This document shows, piece after piece, positions 61,413-64,000 of a stretch of 64,000 nt of DNA; position 1 is the first letter of the stretch; each line of letters begins with the position of its first letter. The notes under the pieces were generated by a model, which was given only the letters and a program-made list of their open reading frames with translations, made no database searches and was not told the DNA's origin. The stretch lies in contig JAIVFJ010000065.1 of assembly GCA_025765615.1 (NCBI GenBank), positions 62,001 to 126,000 of the forward strand. Direction: 5' to 3'. Made by a program: the position numbers and the translations under genes. The stretch is from Zopfochytrium polystomum (Eukaryota; Chytridiomycota; Chytridiomycetes; Chytridiales; Chytridiaceae).

Positions 61413-62153
61413 TTGTCACATCAGCAAAAAAGGGCGTGGCATCTGCGCCCATCGAGCACCATCTAATGCCAGCAATGCTGGAGTGCCATCTGCGATGGCC
61501 AATTAACCTCCACAATTGCCAATGCCACGTTGAACTTGAAAGAATTTGCTATGTTGGCTGATTGATGGATTGGGCTGGAGTGGTGTACACTACTAAAGGT
61601 GGTGGTGGGAGGTTGATCTTGGCTTCTGTCAGTCTTGTGTTTGTCTTTATACAAAACTGTTACAAGGACCATCACTTGCAAAATGCTGCAAGTCATCGTT
61701 GCAGAGCAGTAACTGGTCAAACCTCCTGCACACTGCTTACGGCAAAAGAGCAATGCTCGGTCATTGAGCATTGCAAGAAGTGAAAGTGGCACAAGAATTA
61801 ATCAGTGAAATCCTCGAACCAATTGTTGAACCACCCCACTCCCAATTAAAGGAGGACGAAGGCTGTTGCCCCCCAGACTCAGATCACACTTCCATGAACA
61901 ACTGCCCAGCAACTGCAAATGCTTTGGCTCCAAAACGCCCTTTGTGATGTGGAGAACGTGAAGTGCATTATCTGCATAATTTTGGGGCAGATTATTCAAA
62001 AATTAGGTCTCTGCGACCCACAAATACAGATGTCTGTGGCCTTCTGCCACTGCAGACTTGCCATCCTGCAGAGTGGAGAGTGCAGATGTTGGCCCACTGC
62101 ATTGGCGGTATGCAGCCTTAATGAGGACACAATTTTGCTTTTGCACCCATTGT
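61413..62153. other. Unassigned repeat-like sequence
   Basis: About 740 bp without a supported gene. 61537 to about 61740 resembles a diverged copia LTR: it shares TGAAAGAATT, CTTTATACAAAA and CTCCTGCACACTGCTTAC in the same order as the 57204 LTR. Its right end and a target duplication could not be found. Confidence 0.4.
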
Positions 62154-62236
62154 TCCTTGTCACCACCCGGGTTAAGGTGACAGACTCGAAATCTGTTACT
62201 CTCCGGGTGCACAGGTTTGAGTCCTGCCTTTTTCGA
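62154..62236 (+). pseudogene. tRNA-Ser(CGA)-like sequence
   Basis: Anticodon arm ACAGA-CTCGAAA-TCTGT has a perfect 5-bp stem and anticodon CGA. A GGTTAAGG-type D-loop precedes it, then a long variable arm typical of serine tRNAs, and a T-arm AGGTTTGAGTCCT close to a B box. The acceptor stem does not pair convincingly and the first T-stem pair is mismatched, so it is a tRNA relic or the head of a SINE. Confidence 0.5.
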
Positions 62237-62785
62237 CAAAGCAGGGCTGAAGGGCATGTAAAGCTTGTTTGGCTCTTTGCACTTTTGGTTTAAATTGTAC
62301 CACCCTGAGCGTTTTCTGCTGTGTTAACAGTCTACTCTGAGTGAGTGAGTAGAAGGTGGAAATGTGTGTTTGTGGGTGGTCCTTCTCCCCAACTTGGAGA
62401 GAAAAGAAAAACTCTATTATGAACAATTGATACATGATAATGATTTTATGCATGCTCAAATAGTTGCTAGGCGAGCATGACACGCACATGGTAAAAACCT
62501 CTCCTATATTATCTGCTTGAGCAGAGGAGGAGGAAAACTGTTTACACTGGATTTCCCGTTCCACTATGTATTTGGAGTATTTGTCAACAGCGCAAGCCAG
62601 CGCCCAGGTCTGCATTGGCAGTGGCTCACTCTCCCCAGGCATCATGTAGAACAATGACGGACAGTCACAATAGGTTCTGGTCTGTCTTGTGCCTCTTTTT
62701 GCTAAGCAGTCAGTTCTGCCTAATATGCTGAAAATGCAGCAGAGCCTGAGAGCTCAACATTTTCCTTCAAGGTGTATGCAATTCA
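62237..62785. other. Unassigned sequence between tRNA-like relic and solo LTR
   Basis: No conserved coding signal. A minus-strand open frame (62196-62654) has no recognised motif. Possibly the body of a SINE or of another element. Confidence 0.35.
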
Positions 62786-63093
62786 TGTCAGGAACAGGGC
62801 AGGACAGGACAAGGTAGACAAGGAACTGAGAGGAGTGATGATTGTATTGGAAATAATAATTCACTTGAGGGATGGGACAGGTCCCCCATCCCCCTTTTAT
62901 ACCCTTTGGGAGTCTTCCTTGTCAAGACTCAAAGAAAATTACAGAAAGAGCAATTAGTAATACAATGATACCAATGATACCAATGTCAACAAGACAAGTC
63001 AGGAAAGCAAAGAAGGTTCCAGAAGGTTCCACAAGGTTCCATGAAGGAATGTTCTAGAAGGTTCCAGAGGTTTCCAGAGGGTGATTCATAACA
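62786..63093 (-). mobile_element. Solo LTR family A, second copy, inverted
   Basis: 308 bp. The reverse complement starts TGTTATGAAT and ends TTCCTGACA, as in the split copy at 56910/61101. Flanked by a 5-bp duplication ATTCA (62781-62785 and 63094-63098). It lacks two of the GGTATCATT units of the other copy. No internal element sequence beside it, so a true solo LTR. Confidence 0.88.
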
Positions 63094-63549
63094 ATTCACT
63101 TATTTTCTGTTGAAGCATGTGGAAGTCTCACAGGACAACTTACACCTGGCAGACAATGGGCATGCAACCCCACTGCAAAATTGTGTGCAACCATAGGGCC
63201 TAGCTGGTGGCAAAGGGATGAGAAAGATCATGTGGATGGATAGTGCAGCTTTGACCAAACGAGGTGGACGGCAGATGCTGTATGGCTGCTTGCAAAGAAC
63301 CAACTGACAAGGAAGCTCTCTGTGCTCAAAATATAACAAGCAAAACCCCACCAAACACAAGAAACACAACAGTAAAGACATGCAAAACACACGTGTTGAA
63401 ACACCCAATTTCTCAAAAGGGTGCAACAAAGCAACGGCCTGGCGCTTCCACATCCATTTCAATGTCCAAGAACAACAACTTAGAAAAAAAAAAAAAAAAA
63501 AAAAAACTTTCTTTCCAGGTGTAAAAAAAGTAAAACAATCCAACACACT
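63094..63549. other. Unassigned, with A23 tract
   Basis: No supported gene. A run of about 23 A at 63484-63506 precedes the tRNA-like sequence by 44 bp; it could be the tail of a retroposed sequence. Confidence 0.35.
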
Positions 63550-63622
63550 GCCTTCTTGGCGCAGTTGGCAGAGCGTCCCTAGTGGAAGGAGAAGGTAACC
63601 AGTTCAGTTCTGGTAGAAGGCA
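63550..63622 (+). pseudogene. tRNA-like sequence (elongator-Met-like scaffold)
   Basis: 72 nt with a perfect 7-bp acceptor stem (GCCTTCT/AGAAGGC) plus discriminator A, a good A box (TGGCGCAGTTGG), D-arm, and a perfect T-stem (ACCAG/CTGGT). The anticodon stem has a mismatch and position 33 is G instead of T. The triplet at the anticodon position is TGG, so a working tRNA is doubtful. Overall spacing resembles eukaryotic elongator tRNA-Met. Confidence 0.5.
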
Positions 63623-63639
63623 TTAATTGATGAGTTTAA

Positions 63640-64000
63640 AATTCCTGCTCATACTTTACCATGATATGCTTTGACCAATAAGTGTAAAGATCATCTGAAC
63701 TGAGGTTGATCACACCGCTGTTGTCAGTGTAGATGACAAGAGGTTAATAGAACTTAGTAGCCAAGCTGTGATTTCCCATCTGAGTGGACACCATGGGCAG
63801 CGTCAGAGTAAGCGGCTATATCTGTGCAGTTGCGAGAATAGAATAAACCATACTCACAATTACTGTTGAGATTTCGAGAACCCAAATAAGGATCCTTCAT
63901 GTGTTGCTCGCTAGGATCCTTGCTGAAGGCACCAAGGTATGAAACTGCTGGGGCAAGGTCTCGTCATGGGTGTGTTGCGAGGTAGTTGATGCCACCAAGG
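63640..64000 (-). mobile_element. Copia pol fragment (end of RT / RNase H), continues past window
   Basis: Minus-strand pieces in shifting frames: LGGINYLATHP and AVSYLGAFSKDPSEQHM (copia RT-RNase H junction), CEYGLFYSRN, AAYSDAAHGVHSDGKSQLGY (RNase H SDA..GD..K(S/T)) and YTDNSGVINLSSDD with a KHI-type motif. Stops and frame changes show decay. It supplies the domains missing from the 57204-61073 element but is not contiguous with it. Confidence 0.7.

Noticed and set aside
61537..61770. Third copia LTR
   Set aside because: Left end and three internal blocks resemble the 246-bp LTR, but no right end or target duplication could be found. Kept only as a note in the unassigned region.
62196..62654. 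152-codon minus-strand open frame
   Set aside because: It overlaps the tRNA-like relic and has no conserved domain.

Overview
The window is nuclear DNA from an intron-rich eukaryote, most likely an early-diverging (zoosporic, chytrid-like) fungus. Fungal marks are a four-WSC-domain, Ser/Thr-rich, probably GPI-anchored wall sensor, an EXO84-type exocyst subunit, a TIMELESS/Tof1/Swi1 protein, a SOK1/TCP11 protein and cyclin C. A MOV10/SDE3 helicase, a FERM-domain protein and a five-span prominin-like protein sit beside them, and this combination is unlike Dikarya. Introns are about 45-70 nt, GT..AG, with a TACTAA-like branch site where one can be seen. The lineage is inferred from gene content only. 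Exon joins were made by hand from conserved protein blocks and splice signals.

Gene-dense part (1-54 kb). In order: APC-family amine/amino-acid permease (-, runs off the left edge); a large protein of low-complexity sequence ending in a degenerate sphingosine-kinase-like region (-); PP2C phosphatase (-); MOV10/SDE3-like helicase (+); prominin-like pentaspan protein (+); MPC2 mitochondrial pyruvate carrier subunit (+); WSC sensor (+); TIMELESS (-); TCP11 (-); cyclin C (+); multi-RRM/RGG RNA-binding protein (-); membrane-anchored FERM protein (+); C2H2 zinc-finger protein with a frameshift (-); EXO84 (-); an unrecognised small gene (-); a VOC/glyoxalase-fold protein (+); and an unrecognised disordered protein (-). 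Several neighbours are divergent pairs. In two of them a long GA microsatellite ends 1-2 nt before a start codon.

Transposon part (about 54.8-64 kb). A decayed non-LTR element is interrupted by a solo LTR (TSD AGCTG). That LTR is in turn interrupted by a 3,870-bp copia-type element on the minus strand (TSD CTTGC, two 246-bp LTRs with four differences) that has gag, a zinc knuckle, protease and integrase but no reverse transcriptase. A second, inverted solo LTR of the first family lies at 62786-63093 (TSD ATTCA). Two tRNA-like sequences and a copia RNase H fragment complete this end.

The genes do not form one pathway. I found no bacterial-style operon, CRISPR array or rRNA. The most unusual items are the nested insertions, the RT-less copia element, the TM-FERM fusion, the prominin-like gene and the degenerate lipid-kinase-like protein.
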